Source: Eurosta solidaginis
Taxonomy: Eukaryota; Arthropoda; Insecta; Diptera; Tephritidae
DNA: 64,000 nucleotides
NCBI RefSeq assembly: GCF_040869045.1
Contig: NC_090322.1
Span: 77,399,675 to 77,463,674 of the forward strand
Direction: 5' to 3'
A program made the position numbers and the translations under genes. Below the pieces are notes generated by a model, which saw only the letters and a list, made by a program, of their open reading frames with translations, did no database searches and was not told where the DNA came from. Shown here one piece after another: positions 11,006 through 22,449 of this stretch; position 1 is the stretch's first letter, and each line of letters begins with the position of its first letter.

Positions 11006-12243
11006 CCATCCCCGACTACGTACCCTAGATATCGAACTTCTTTGAAACAGAACTTGCTCTTTTCTACATTTATAGTTAACTTAGCCTCACGAAGACACCG
11101 AGCGTCCTTTTCCAACAGACACATATGGGACATGAAATCTTCAGAACACACTAACAAGTCATCCAAATAAACAAAAACATATTCACGTAAAGCGGCCGGA
11201 ATGACCTTGTCCATCAGACGACACATTCGTTGTGCTGCATTGCACAACCCAAAAGGCATGACAGTAAATTGGTAAAGGGGTCGGCCAGGGACAGTGAAGG
11301 CAGTCTTTTCACGTGAATTCCTCTCGAGGGGAATCTGCCAAAAAGCATCCTTCAAGTCGATTGCGGAAATATATCTCGTATTTTGTAGGCGGCTCAAAAT
11401 TCCATCAATTTGTGGCAAGGCGTATGCGTTCTTTATAGTTCTTTCATTCACTTTGCGAGCATCTAAGCAAAGCCGATTCTTCGTTCCTTTAATGACCAGT
11501 GATACGGGGGAATTCCAACTACTGTTGGACTCCTCCATGATTCCCATGTCCAACATTCGATCTAAGTCTGCGTATATGAGTTTTTGTATGGCCGGCGAAA
11601 TTGGATAATGGCGTTGCTTGACCGGCAGATTCTTGTCCACCACCTCGATGACGTGTTCCTCTTTGTCTGTCCGGCCTAACCCTAGTACCGCGAAGGGCGG
11701 GAATTGGGTCTTCACACGCTCCAACATATGGTTTTGTTCCGTCGTCAAAACGTGTTGGACCGCGTCAAAAGAGAGGTCACCCTCGGCGGGCACGAGCTCC
11801 GCCACACTGTCAGCATTCACACTCCCATTCAAACCTTTACTCACAACACTCATATGGAATGCCTGCCAAAAGTCTATACCTAAATGAACTTGTTGTTGTA
11901 GACCTGGCACTATCAAAAATTCTAATTCTTCCATCGAATTATCCCACACAGCCGGTAACTTTATTACTCCTACCACGGCGGTTTCCTCCCCGTTCGCGAT
12001 TCGGATATTTTGGCCCCTGATTGGCACAATCGAGGCTTCTTTTCCCCGATGGAGTGCAGATGAGTCCTTTCCTAAGCAGCTGGCGCTCGCCCCTGAGTCC
12101 AAGAGAGCCAGGACCTCATGACCTCCTATCTTTGTTTTGGCGTAAAATCTGTTATCTCCTCTCACGGTAACAATTGTTGCAACTATTTTATTCTTCAACC
12201 TTTTAAAATATTTTTTATTTTCCCTCATCTTCTCTATCTTCAT
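10960..12243 (-). pseudogene. Gypsy-2 protease and reverse transcriptase
   Basis: 427 codons. An N-terminal aspartic protease has the active site LLDSGAS, about 50 residues in. The RT fingers and palm follow: LCLDARKVNERT, the catalytic block AIDLKDAFWQIPL, FTVMPFGLCNAAQRM, and the polymerase active site YVFVYLDDLLV. It ends at GYVVGDGCIC where a frameshift moves RNase H into the next frame. The motif spacing and wording are closest, from memory, to Osvaldo/Ulysses-type elements of Drosophila; that lineage call is tentative, the Ty3/gypsy call is firm. Confidence 0.88.
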
Positions 12244-12412
12244 AAAATTTCTGTTTTTCCTACTTGCATTTATTGTATCACAAAATATTATTTTTCTGGC
12301 TTCTCGTACTCTAGCTTTCTTTGGTGTAAACTCTTAATCTCCTTCTATTCCCGTGTCATTCCTGCCTGCTTCACTTCTTCCCTGTTTTCCGTATCCCTTC
12401 TCTTCAAAATTT

Positions 12413-13800
12413 TTACTTGAGAGTTGCCGGGTTGCTTACCTCCTGACTGGAGCCCCCGGTCAACTCCGCCAGCCTCGGGTTTCCCTGTTTGGGTTTTAAA
12501 ACACAGAAAGACGCGTCACGACCACAAGCAAAACAGACCATACTGTGAAACGCGGACGAACATTTACTTGGTTGTTGTGCTTCTGCCGGGTTTTTCACAT
12601 AGTGATCCACCGGCATACCGCACGAAAAACACAACATTAAATGGAAGGGAGACGCACAAAAGGAATTGACAGTGGATTTAGACGCAGGACTAACAGAGTC
12701 ACTAACAGACGGACGGGCACTATTTGGAGGGGCTGGGATTTGGGGTTTGGGGTGGACGTTGAGGCTTCCTATCAAAAGCTTCTATTTTTGGTTCCCCTAA
12801 CTGCTCTGGAGGCTCGAAACCTACCTCGCTGACTATTTTGGACCTGCTCTTGTTTTCCTTGATGAGTTTCTCAGCTCCCTTGCATTCCGCCTTGAGCTCC
12901 GCCAACGAGTCCATTTTTATGGCGAATGTCAAGTTGGCCAGGTACGGTTTGAGCTGTTTCATCTCCATTATTTCACGGATTATTTCATAGTCGGACTCAG
13001 CAGACTTGAAGTGGCTTGGCATCTCGGCCTTCAGCTCATGATAGCCGAAGTCGGGCTCGTCCACATGGTCCTCGAGGACCTGCCAGTACCACTTCAAGGC
13101 ACCGCCGGAAACCAGACTATGAAAGTCCGTGAAGAGCTGGAAGAAGGAAATAGTATGCTGCTCGCGCATCCTCTCTACCCGAAAGATGAAGCCTTCGACG
13201 CTTATGCTTTTAGTGGTCCCATCGAATTTGATGTGCCACTTTTCTAAATCTAGCTTTTTCCACCTTGGGGGGTTACCACTATCTCTCTCAGTAGTCTGAT
13301 TGGTAAGCAGAGTACCGTCCCGAGCAGTAGTTCCCTCCCTCTGGTGCCGAGGTGGAGGCGTTGGTTGGTTGCATTTTCACTGGCGTCAGCGCGGGGAACA
13401 CCAAGGCCGTCGGAAACCGTTGGTGGTGCGTTCACTGCAGAAACACCGCCCCCCGGCCACCCACGTCCTCACTATCCGACATCTGGCACACCAAATCAAT
13501 CTTTTGTGAGAAGTTCAAACTATTTTCTGACTCGTTTAACGACACTCCGTTCGCGAAAGAGACCCTAATCGGACGCTCAGGGCCAAACGATCCAAAGATC
13601 CGCGACGCGCACCTATTAAAGTAGTCCGTAGGGACAAAGTCAACGGGCCTCGGTATACCCGTGTCAATTTGGTTGAAAAGAGAACCTGCGATGTGGTTTT
13701 CTAGGGCTCGCGCACGGCTCCTAGTTACACGTTGGTTGGAATCTAGTATCCCTAATCCACCTACTACGCGGTTATCAACCTTCTTGTCTTTATCAGACAT
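12413..13800 (-). pseudogene. Gypsy-2 gag
   Basis: Gag in at least three broken frames. 13800-13432 starts MSDKDKKVDNRVVGG. 13260-12720 holds the capsid-like core: KWHIKFDG, VEGFIFRVERMREQH, ALKWYW, the usual retrotransposon Gag pattern. 12775-12413 has two Cys-rich boxes (CFSCGMPVDHYV and CFACGRDASFCV), which look like decayed zinc knuckles. Frameshifts fall near 13430, 13260 and 12780. The start at 13800 is the first ATG after the leader and is preceded by stops. The product would have formed particles packaging the element RNA. Confidence 0.7.
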
Positions 13801-15105
13801 TCACTGTCTGAGAACAGAACAAAAAATCCAAAGAAGTGAAAGAAACGAAACTCAAAAAGTGAAGAAAATGCAAATAAAGAAAGAGTTCACTAAACGGTGT
13901 TGTATGTATTTGGATAAGTATTTGGAAGCAACCAAAATATGTTACGAAAGCCGAAATTAAGCAAAGGAATAAATATGAATGTGCACCTTAATAATTACAC
14001 CCAAAACCCAATAAACAAAAATATATATAAATAATGGATATTAAATAATAGATATAAAAATTACAATGTAGGTATATAAAAATTCAATCAATTAATAAGT
14101 AATATGTTTATTTGTATGTATGTATGTGAATGGTAATTCAAGTAATGGTGTGGATATGACAAAAAAAACTGAAATTTTATATCTTAAACGCCTAGAAAGG
14201 AATTAGTAAAGTTCACCCAAAACCCAAGTTCAAATATAAAACAGAAAAATAAAAACTTAGTTCTAATTATTACAAAAAAAAATTCAAAGATATTCTGTAA
14301 TTTATGGAATATGCTAAACACCTACAAAATGCATACAAATTTCAATATACGTATGTATGTATGTGTAAATTTTATTTTATTTTTTTTTCAAGTCCCTAAT
14401 AAAAAAAGGAAAGCAATATGAAACAAACCTAAGAACGATATAATAAAAAAACCAAAAATTTTACAACGCAGTTTCAAAAAATTTCTTTGGAAATAATCCT
14501 AATAAGAAAATATAAAAAGACTCAAATTTGAAATTTGCAAAGTAAAAAAAGGTCACTACTGAAATTGAGTGTGTATTGGTGTGTGCGGTGCTGCCTTGGC
14601 GAAGGTTCGGTGAAGGCAGTGTGTTCGTCCGTATCTATATACTGTCTAGTCAGTTTTCGTGCTTCCCATGGAAGTGTGGCACATCACGCTCAAGAGCTAG
14701 TCCCTAAGAGTGGATGCCCCACCTCCTCTCATAACTATCGTGGCGACGACTGTAAACCTCACTCACCGGGAATGCTGGACTCCCGGTAAGGTAGCTTGAA
14801 CAGCTCGCCACGATCTCCTACCTAAGTCCGTCACTAACTAACTGTCATACCAGGTACCACTTAATCAAGTTTAGAAGCCCGGAAAAGGAACCCTGGCATG
14901 AACACTCAGCCACTCCCTATACCTTTGTCATGATCACACATGTCGACCAGGTGAGCCCAATCGGCGTTGCCATCATGACGGTCCCTGTCCTGTCAAAAGA
15001 CGGAAATAGGGATTGGGATTGGAGGGGTGGGAAGGATTTAAGAAAACAAATTGAAGGAAGGGTAGAAAAAAAATTATGAAATTTAAGAAAAAAAATAAAC
15101 AAACA

Positions 15106-15180
15106 CGAAATAATTAATTAACATGAAGATGGGAAATTTAAAATAAGAAATAATTAATTAACGTGAAAGTGGAAAATATA
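15106..15180. repeat. two tandem 38-40-bp units
   Basis: GAAATAATTAATTAAC-containing unit repeated twice with a few mismatches inside the Gypsy-2 leader. Confidence 0.7.
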
Positions 15181-15229
15181 TCGGGCTATACCGTTGGGAA
15201 TACAAAGCAAAAAAAAACTGAAGGATATT

Positions 15230-15690
15230 TTTGTATTTTATAAGTTTTTAGCGAACTTTCTTTTTTAAATAAATAATTTTCTTGCCGGCTTGAGGTCCAA
15301 TTTTGTAAATAAAATTTTCAAAAATTGTTGAGTTTTTTTCTTCAATATATTTCGGTTACCTACTGTAACCGTCTTCAGGATTGACTATAACAATATAAAG
15401 AAACATAAACAAAATAAAAATAACAATTGACATCAAAACAAACATTCATAAAAAACATTATTTACATACATTATTTTACGCGTCTTCATTGCTCAACGCG
15501 GAGTTTTGTACTATCCGTCTGTTTGTTATCAAATGTCTGTAGGAGCTCGCGCAATTATCGATGTCCGTCTTGTAATTCATTCTTATGCTGGTCGGTGTGT
15601 TAATTATATGCAGCATTTCGAGTGTAAATCTTTTGTTATAATTGGTTTCTTGTTGGAGTATCGTCGTTTTTTTTTTTTTGTAAACTAAAA
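15230..15690 (-). mobile_element. Penelope-like element, 3' fragment
   Basis: On the minus strand, codons around 15660-15476 read TLEMLHIINTP, then MNYKTDIDNC and YRHLI. This is the conserved C-terminal end of the Penelope-like GIY-YIG endonuclease domain. Downstream, at 15340-15400, is the small hairpin GGTTACCTACTGTAACC within an ATATTTCGG...CGTCTTCAGGA context that I associate with Penelope-like termini. The reverse transcriptase is missing, so it is 5'-truncated. It sits in the Gypsy-2 leader and is presumably a secondary insertion. Confidence 0.65.
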
Positions 15691-15858
15691 AGGCTAAATA
15701 AGAAATAGGAGCGGAACTTATCAAATTAATGAAGATCAGAGAAAAAAAAAATAATAATAATAAAAATAATGCAAAACAGACTACTAATTTAAAAATGATT
15801 TGGATAAAAAGGTAAAAATAAAAATGGAAAGACAAAAGCTAAGAAAGGTGATCGGGCT

Positions 15859-15876
15859 ATTACGCGTTGGGTGCCA
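15859..15876 (-). other. primer-binding site of Gypsy-2 (tRNA-Lys type)
   Basis: Minus-strand TGGCACCCAACGCGTAAT starts one base after the LTR end ...CTACGTAACA. The first 12 bases match the insect tRNA-Lys primer site TGGCGCCCAACG with one mismatch. This fixes the LTR boundary and the element's orientation. Confidence 0.75.
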
Positions 15877-15877
15877 T

Positions 15878-18800
15878 TGTTACGTAGCTGACTGTTTGGG
15901 TGGCGAGGAGCGGCGGCAAGCAAGTATGCTTGCGGGCCCAGGCTAGCTCGTCGTCTTGGGCAGGGCATTTCACCACCGTCCTCACCCGCAGCCAAATGAA
16001 CAAAATAGGGGTTCATACCTGCATGATGAGAAAAAGAAGGGAAAGCTGAAAAAGATCGAAACATACGTGAGGGGGAAAAGAATGAAGGCCTGTCCTGTGA
16101 GGTGGAGTCTACCCTCCCTCTGCAGTGCAACTTGCACCGCACCGTGGACACTGTGCTGACTCCTATCTTCTTACAGTGCCCCCAAACCTGACATAAGTCC
16201 GTCCGTCCGTCAACAAGTCATTTCCCTATGTTCACCTTCACTTACCCTTATGGCGCACAAGCGCAGCACCTACACCAAATATTGTCAACCTAGCCCTGCA
16301 TAATGAATATATTCAAATTTCATCCAAACATACTAACAATTTTATTCATGAATTCAATTTCCTTAGTCACTAAAAGAAAACTGTGAGTTTAACCGATAGA
16401 TAAAAATCTTATATAAGCCTTAAATTAACTTTCAACTAATAAAGCTGCCGCTTGGTTCTTAGGCTACCCTAATGAAAATGCCTTATTATACAATTCAATT
16501 AGTGAACCCGAAACTCTAACTTCAAATAAATTCAAACTAAGCTAGACTTATTCCGACCCTCCTTAATGTCCTCTCATTAACCAATTTCTTAACAAGTTAA
16601 ATTCCAATACCAAATGGTACAGAAAAAAAAATAACAAAATAAAAAAAAATCACTATAGAAGTTCAAACTTCTGCCTTTTGTTACTTACCCCCCTAATATC
16701 TTAATACTTACAGTCAGTGAATTCAAATCCTAAAGATACAATTCCGAATTCATAAACGCGTAAACAATATAAGCAAACAAAAAAAAAAGGAAATGAAAAA
16801 GACAAAACCCTAATCCCTGACCTACCGTAAATGGACAAATAGAAGGAAGAAAAAAAGGAACCAAAAGCAACTGAGTTTGCAAGCAGATAAGTAAAATATG
16901 TATGTTTGTATAATTGTCGTAATTATGTATGGACATATATTCAAACTTTTTTTTTCTTTCTTTCCTGATCTTCTGTTTTCGCAAGATCAGTGAATCGATC
17001 TCAATACATGTTCATACATATGTACGCTGATACAAACATAAATACCAAATTCTTTAATTGCACTCACCGGTCTCCCGTTCTCCAACGGCACCGCTGCAGT
17101 TGAGTAGATACCTGTGCTGAAAGGGAAAAAAAAGGCTCAAACATACACTTGTCACTCAATTACTCAGCAAGATCACTCGATGGTGATCTTGGAGAATCGT
17201 TTAGTTGGTAGTATGAAATCTGTAGTTGTGTTGGCGATGTAAAAGAACAAATGTGCGTAAAAAAAAAAATATTAGTTAAAGGGACAGCTGTTGCCCGCTT
17301 GCACAGCTAGAAACCGGGTTTTGGTGCCGATTAAAGGCAGGGTAATTTACCAAATCTTAAGTTGGCAAAACATTTAGGTGGCCAAAAACTTAAGAAAATT
17401 GGAGTGTTGTTCTAAATCAAAGAAGCCACATGGGCTTGTGAAGCTAGGGAAGGATTTCCATGAAGTTCTGAGAAAGGCAAGGAGGAGCTAAAATTGAAAG
17501 CAAAAGCAAAGAAAAGCAAAAGTTATAGGAAAGATCAGGAGGAATGGAATTCTAATAACAAATGTCAGAAAAAAGGAACGAAGTTGAGCATAATACATAG
17601 GTAAGAAAGTGAAATGAATAGAATTATGAAAAATGGAATAACAGAATTTATGTCGTAAAAACTAAGAAAATAAAAGGTGAATATATATAAAAACCTGAAA
17701 ACTTGTAGGCAAGCATGGAAATTTATGCCCCTAACATTTACAAGTGCGTTATAGGCAAAAAAATGTGAAATTGTGTATGACTAATTTTAAACCCAAAAAG
17801 GTAAAACTAAAATTTGAAATATAACTCATGCACACCCCATATGCCCCGTAAACCCTTTTCGCTCTTTACTCTGGGTTTGCGAACCTTAGAAATTATGCAC
17901 AAAATCACAACAATGTACGTATAAATACAATATCAAAAAAAATTTCAATTTAATTGTTGTTGTTGTTGGCCCTTGATGGCTGCTGCGATTGTCTCAAAAA
18001 TGTTGCTGAAAATGTCATAGTGGTTGTTGCTGCGATTTTTGACCAGGTGATATAGCATAAAGATGGGTTAACTGGGTTCATTTTGATTGTGTTGCATGTG
18101 GGTTTTGTGAGTGTTGTTGTTGCTGTAACCAAAATTCGTTGTAATTGTTGCTGTTGTTGAGGTCGGTTTGTTGGCAATAAGAAGAAGTGTTATTGGGGCG
18201 ATTTGCGTCAGTATAACATCGATGTACGCTGCCAAATCAAAGAGTTGTGGTTGTTGCTGTGGTGCGCTGAATAATATAAAAAAATGTCGTTGTGGCGGTC
18301 GTTGGTTGTTCAGGCTGGGTGCCGCCAAATAGTACGGTTTGTAGTTGTTGTTGCGTGGCCGATATGCCGGAAATGGCTGTGCCCAGTGGGTCCTACCAAC
18401 TAGCAGGGTGACCTAGAATTATGAGAAAAGAATAAAAAACCCACTTTACTAAGTAAAATATATGTCGAGCTTTAAAAATTCATCAACCATATTTATGCAT
18501 ACATTTCTTGTTTGCATGCTCATATACTCACCTTACATAAATAAATTTGTACGTAGGCTTATGTATATGCTTGCAATTTTAATTTGGGCTTGCTGGGAGA
18601 TGGACTAGGAAAACCAACAAAAACTGGAGGTGGACTTACCTGGATATGGCTGGCTGATTAATACCTTTTTGTGAGGGTTGGTTGAGTCGGCGATACATAT
18701 CCCGAAACTATACTTTACGGCGCGGCGCGCACAATTTAAGAAAACTTCTTTTTTTTTCCAAACTGGTAACTTTGCGGTTTAATTCGCGCACTTTAACCGA

Positions 18801-19228
18801 CTTTCTTCGCGCACTTTTTAAATAATCACTTCTTTGACAACCACCACTGGACACTGCAAAATATGTCCTTTTGGCCCGTTGCCTAACGTTTTGCCATTTT
18901 ATCTCTACTGCCGTGGTAAGGAAAGTTACCCAAAACGGATAGTTTTAACACATACAAGCTTTTTACTTTCGGCTATCCCGTGCTTTCCTTTATGCATTTA
19001 CACAATCATACATTCACACATTTGTACGTTTACACAAAATAACACCTACACAAATACATTTCGTTCGTGCCCTCAACGCATTGTAGCTATACCTTTGGCA
19101 ACATTGTTGCAGCTAAAACCAACCTGATGCCGAAGCGACTGGTCACTTCCGCTGCAACAATGTTGTCATGGCGGAGTGTAGATACGTTCTTCGCAACATT
19201 GCGGCTGAGGCATGAACCTAGACAGACT
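15878..19228 (-). repeat. 5' LTR of Gypsy-2
   Basis: Direct repeat of 5903-8437 (plus strand TGTTACGTAGCTGACTG...). In the stretches I compared by eye there are only a few differences per hundred bases plus indels. It holds about 900 bp (16213-17111) absent from the left copy; this part is unrecognised and A/T rich, and lacks obvious TSDs, so deletion from the left copy is as likely as insertion here. At the outer end it runs at about 19228 directly into LINE-A, so its true TG/CA outer end is missing or uncertain. Confidence 0.65.
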
Positions 19229-20070
19229 ACACCACCTGTGTGTCTGCTATGAGAATCGCAACGAACAATTGTATAATAAGGAATGTTTATTTCCGCATCA
19301 CTAACATCCGGTGTTATACATACTTCTAAACATATAACGATGTCCGGATCTAACTCTTCTATAATTCTTTCGAGTTTAGGTTTGTTGGCTAGAAAACTGC
19401 AAATATTTAAGTAAATGCACTGTAAGTTAAAAGCTTTTATCCCCCTACCAGCTAGTTTTGGTGGCTAAAAGCCCATGCGTTGTCTTTCCAGCTAAAGTTT
19501 CCTTAAATAACTGGACATTCATGACTCATGATGTTGTGCTCTGCCTTAGTATTTAAACCTAACCGTTTATTGGTATCTATGCAATTACCATATTCATTTA
19601 GGAGTACACTATCTGTACAGTCTTCGAGTTTATGTTCCCCGCTGCATTTACTACATCTCTGTTTAAGTGTACAAGTAGCCGCTATATGGTTAAACCCTAA
19701 GCATTTATAACATCTTTTTACCGTTCGAGCGTCGTAAACTGGACAGAGGTCCCAACCAATATTGATTTTCTAGCATTTCAACACGTCTTCATTTGTGCTC
19801 AATTTCAATGACTGCATTGATATACGATGCTCTGTTTTCCTTCCTTGATTTATTAACTCTTACACATTTTATTTTAGCATCTCGCAAAAGCTCATTTTGG
19901 TTGGCGATCTTACCAACAATTTTCTCTTCAGGATGCACAGTACTAATGTTAGTCATGAACTGGCAGGATCGCCCTGAACTGTTACCATATGAATTGAAAT
20001 TAAACGCTCAGGTTGAGCATCAGAATATGATTGAGTTTATTACTGAAATACTTTCTCTTTTATAGTAAAC
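19229..20070 (-). mobile_element. LINE-A fragment (ORF1 3' end and ORF2 start)
   Basis: Aligns by eye with 63390-64000. Minus-strand codons near 19735-19600 give a double zinc knuckle (CYKCLGFNHIAATC then CSKCSGEHKLEDC) typical of LINE ORF1. ORF2 endonuclease codons follow at 19430-19229 and stop abruptly at the Gypsy-2 repeat. Several stops and shifts are present. The plus-strand frames at 19528-19710 and 19793-20065 are shadows. Confidence 0.7.
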
Positions 20071-20093
20071 GGTGTTACAGTATAGTAAACGGT

Positions 20094-20385
20094 CCGCAGC
20101 TCTATGAAACTCTTGGTTTATGAAATATAAGCTTTTTAATTTCCAAATTTAGTAAAATTTCAACTTAAGTCCTGCACTTAAAATTCCGGTCGCACATGTC
20201 GATAGCGGTATCAAAAGACGCGTATTTGCGTCAGGATTCAGAATCCGAAAGCAGAAACTATATTTTTTACCACGTTTAAAAGTTATTCGCGGAAAACCCG
20301 TCGGTACTATTGTCGCTTTTTTCGTTGTTGCAATTAAACAAACGAAAACATATGAAGGTGGTGAAAATACTATTACAAATATTAT
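20094..20385 (+). repeat. dispersed repeat M3, copy 1 (partial)
   Basis: Shares the block CCGCAGCTCTATGAAACTC through GCGGAAAACCCGTCGG and AAACGAAAACATATGAAGG with 21934-22180 and, inverted, with 26040-26300. Non-coding. No TIR or TSD established. Confidence 0.7.
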
Positions 20386-20389
20386 ATAC

Positions 20390-20750
20390 ATACTTACATA
20401 CTAGAAATAACAATGTGCGAAGTCAGCAAATATTACTTATGACATCACATTGACAAACAGACACTGGCGATCGGGCATTCTGGCCGTGTGCTTGTTAGTG
20501 TGACTCATTGAGCAAGGGTTTACAAACAAATGCAAATGGATATGCTTGTTGTTGTTTTCGGCATTCATATGACGTTGAACTCCCGCTGTGTTGGAGTGAA
20601 CGTACTTTATGTGGGTCAACATTGTATTATGAGTGCAATATGACTGTGTATGGTCGGTATTTAAGTATGCATAAGAATGCATTCGCATAGGAGGTCATGA
20701 TGCACATGCTGAAATGCATTGGCATAAAAAGGGGTAATGCATAATGCTAC
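20390..20750 (-). repeat. possible 3' LTR of an old gypsy element
   Basis: On the minus strand a purine tract AAGGAGGATGG is followed by TGTAGCATTATGCATTACC, the arrangement PPT-LTR. It lies downstream of the integrase remnant at 21300-21540 in the same orientation. No second LTR is in the window and the far end is undefined. Confidence 0.35.
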
Positions 20751-20756
20751 ACCATC

Positions 20757-21299
20757 CTCCTTAGAAAAAGAGTCGTATATAATTGAAAACAATTCTATAT
20801 GACTCTAGAGGAGACACTTGAAGTTTGTTTGAGTTCATAAAATTTTAATTGCCCTTTTTGGTAATTTATTGCGGTTGAAGGGTTTGTTTACTTTGTCATT
20901 ATCCGTTTGCATCTGCTTTACAAATGTGATTTTGAGCTCTTTTTTTCAATGTAACATGTTGCTGTATTTATGAATATATATATATTTTTTTTTTGTTTTA
21001 ACACGCATTTTGTGTTTTCTTTCGTTCATGTGCACACTTCCATATGCTTTTAGGGGAGGAACGTATATAGTTTGGCGCCTAACTACATACGGTTATCCTA
21101 TTGCCATAAAAGTGTATCATGCTGTTTTTATTTTTCTTTTATGTGTTCCTTATTTTTACATTTGCTTTAATTTTACATTGTTATGCTGACTTGGCTTTTT
21201 TGGATTCTTTTTTGTATGTTTATAATTGTGCGTAAAGTGGAGTGCTTATTATTATTTTTTTTTTTTAGTGTACGTTTTATACAGGTTTAAGCCAATTTT
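20757..21299. other. A/T-rich stretch, no gene seen
   Basis: T-rich, low-complexity DNA with no recognisable codons; probably decayed internal sequence of the same gypsy remnant. Confidence 0.4.
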
Positions 21300-21540
21300 T
21301 ATAGACTACTATCTCTTTTATTTTACTTGTCCTATCACTATTTCCTATTCTATTGGGTATTAATGTATATCAATACTTTTTACTTTATAATTTCCTTTAT
21401 ATCTATTATCTAGCTTAAGAGCTGATTCTTCTCTAACTAACACTAAGTCTCCTATTTTTATTTCCTTAATGTAGCTATTTTTATCATAATTAAATTTCTT
21501 TACTTTTTCTTTACTGTTTCTGTTAAACGAAGATTTTCAT
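21300..21540 (-). pseudogene. gypsy integrase C-terminal fragment
   Basis: Minus-strand codons read KKFNYDKNSYI, then IKIGDLVLVREESALKLDN and RYKGNYKV before stops. This is the GDLVL...KLD...Y.G.Y.V pattern of the C-terminal domain of 412/17.6-type gypsy integrases. It is too short for the ORF cut-off, and nothing of the catalytic core remains nearby. 21541-21840 to its right holds nothing I recognise. Confidence 0.6.
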
Positions 21541-21840
21541 TGCTATTGTCACGCAGAACAAAAATCGAGCTAGGTTTCCACGCAGCAAATTCAATTTGGC
21601 TGGCTCTCATACAAGTTGTATGTGCATGAGACATTTTTGACAGAAAATGACTTGCGTGCGTTTATATTAGGTTGGGTTGTAATGCCGTATATATGTGAGC
21701 AGTATGGGAAATCACATAAATAGGTACGATACGGAATGGATTAGTCACAAAGGTTTCCGATGTCCCTAACAAATGTTGCTGAAGCTTTTACGTGTTCCAT
21801 CGTCACAAATACGGTAATTTTAATAGCCAATTTATGGGTA

Positions 21841-22262
21841 CTTTGGGTTGTATTTTATATAAGGTGCCACGATTTTCAAACTTTGTTGATTTGTAGGGGT
21901 AGAGGGGGTCCTAAGAATCACCAAAATGGAATCCGCAGCTCTATGAAACTCTTGGTTTATGAAATATAAGCTTTTTAATTTCCAAATTTAGTAAAATTTC
22001 AACTTAAGTCCTGCACTTAAAATTCCGGTCGCACATGTCGACAGCGGTATCAAAAGACGCGTATTTGCGTCAAGATTCAGAATCCTCGTTTAAAAGTTAT
22101 TCGCGGAAAACCCGTCGGTACTATTGACGCTTTTTTCGTTGTTGCAATTAAACAAACGAAAATATATGAAGGTGGTGAATAGTGTTACCTGCTCCGCAAC
22201 AATGTTTTTTACCTTGGTAGAACATTATAAGGTAGGGGCACGTCGACATAAATGCAAACAAA
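21841..22262 (+). repeat. dispersed repeat M3, copy 2 (longest)
   Basis: Runs from AAGGTGCCACGATTTTC to the GGCACGTCGACATAAATGC region. The same order occurs inverted at 25980-26400. No coding capacity. Ends contain loosely inverted AAGGTG/CACCTT words, so a MITE is possible, but no TSD was confirmed. Confidence 0.65.
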
Positions 22263-22400
22263 CATACACTATCAATGTATTGCATGGCGTAGCCCAGGGT
22301 TATTTTTTATAAGCGCGGCCGAAGGCCGCCTATGCAGAAAGGTGTTCTACGCAGAAGTACTGTGCATGGCGCAGCCGGTGTTGGATCGGCTAACATAACA
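22263..22400 (+). repeat. M1 MITE fragment with GCGGCCGAAGGCCGC hairpin
   Basis: Holds the 15-base hairpin GCGGCCGAAGGCCGC (22315-22329) and the AGCCCAGGGTTATTTTTTAT and GCAGAAAGGTGTTCT words of the M1 family (26777, 34101, 34683). Neither end is preserved. Confidence 0.65.
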
Positions 22401-22449
22401 ATAAACATAAGAGGAAAAGGAAATCAAGTACAAAGTCAGGTTTAATCGA

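Larger units (their letters stand above)
13801..15858 (-). other. Gypsy-2 leader (5' untranslated region)
   Basis: Two kilobases between primer-binding site and gag. It is A-rich with no convincing ORF. It contains a 38-40-bp tandem duplication (15106-15180), a Penelope-like fragment (15230-15690), and at 15180-15200 a second, imperfect copy of the PBS-adjacent string (minus strand CCCAACGGTATAGCCCGAT). 14560-14900 is more GC-balanced but unrecognised. Confidence 0.55.
5903..19228 (-). mobile_element. Gypsy-2, Osvaldo/Ulysses-like Ty3/gypsy element with very long LTRs
   Basis: Minus-strand order: repeat 19228-15878, primer-binding site 15876-15859, 2-kb leader, gag 13800-12413, protease-RT-RNase H 12243-10271, integrase 10240-9071, AT-rich 3' region, repeat 8437-5903. 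The two flanking repeats are in direct orientation and match over most of their length. Because a PBS sits exactly at the inner end of the right repeat, I read them as LTRs. Known Osvaldo/Ulysses elements have LTRs of 1-2 kb, so 2.5-3.35 kb is long but in keeping. Frameshifts, a stop and a changed integrase catalytic residue show it is dead. No env-like frame is visible. Confidence 0.75.

Noticed and set aside
14535..14789. 84-codon plus ORF in the Gypsy-2 leader
   Set aside because: No motif, opposite strand to the element, not repeated elsewhere.
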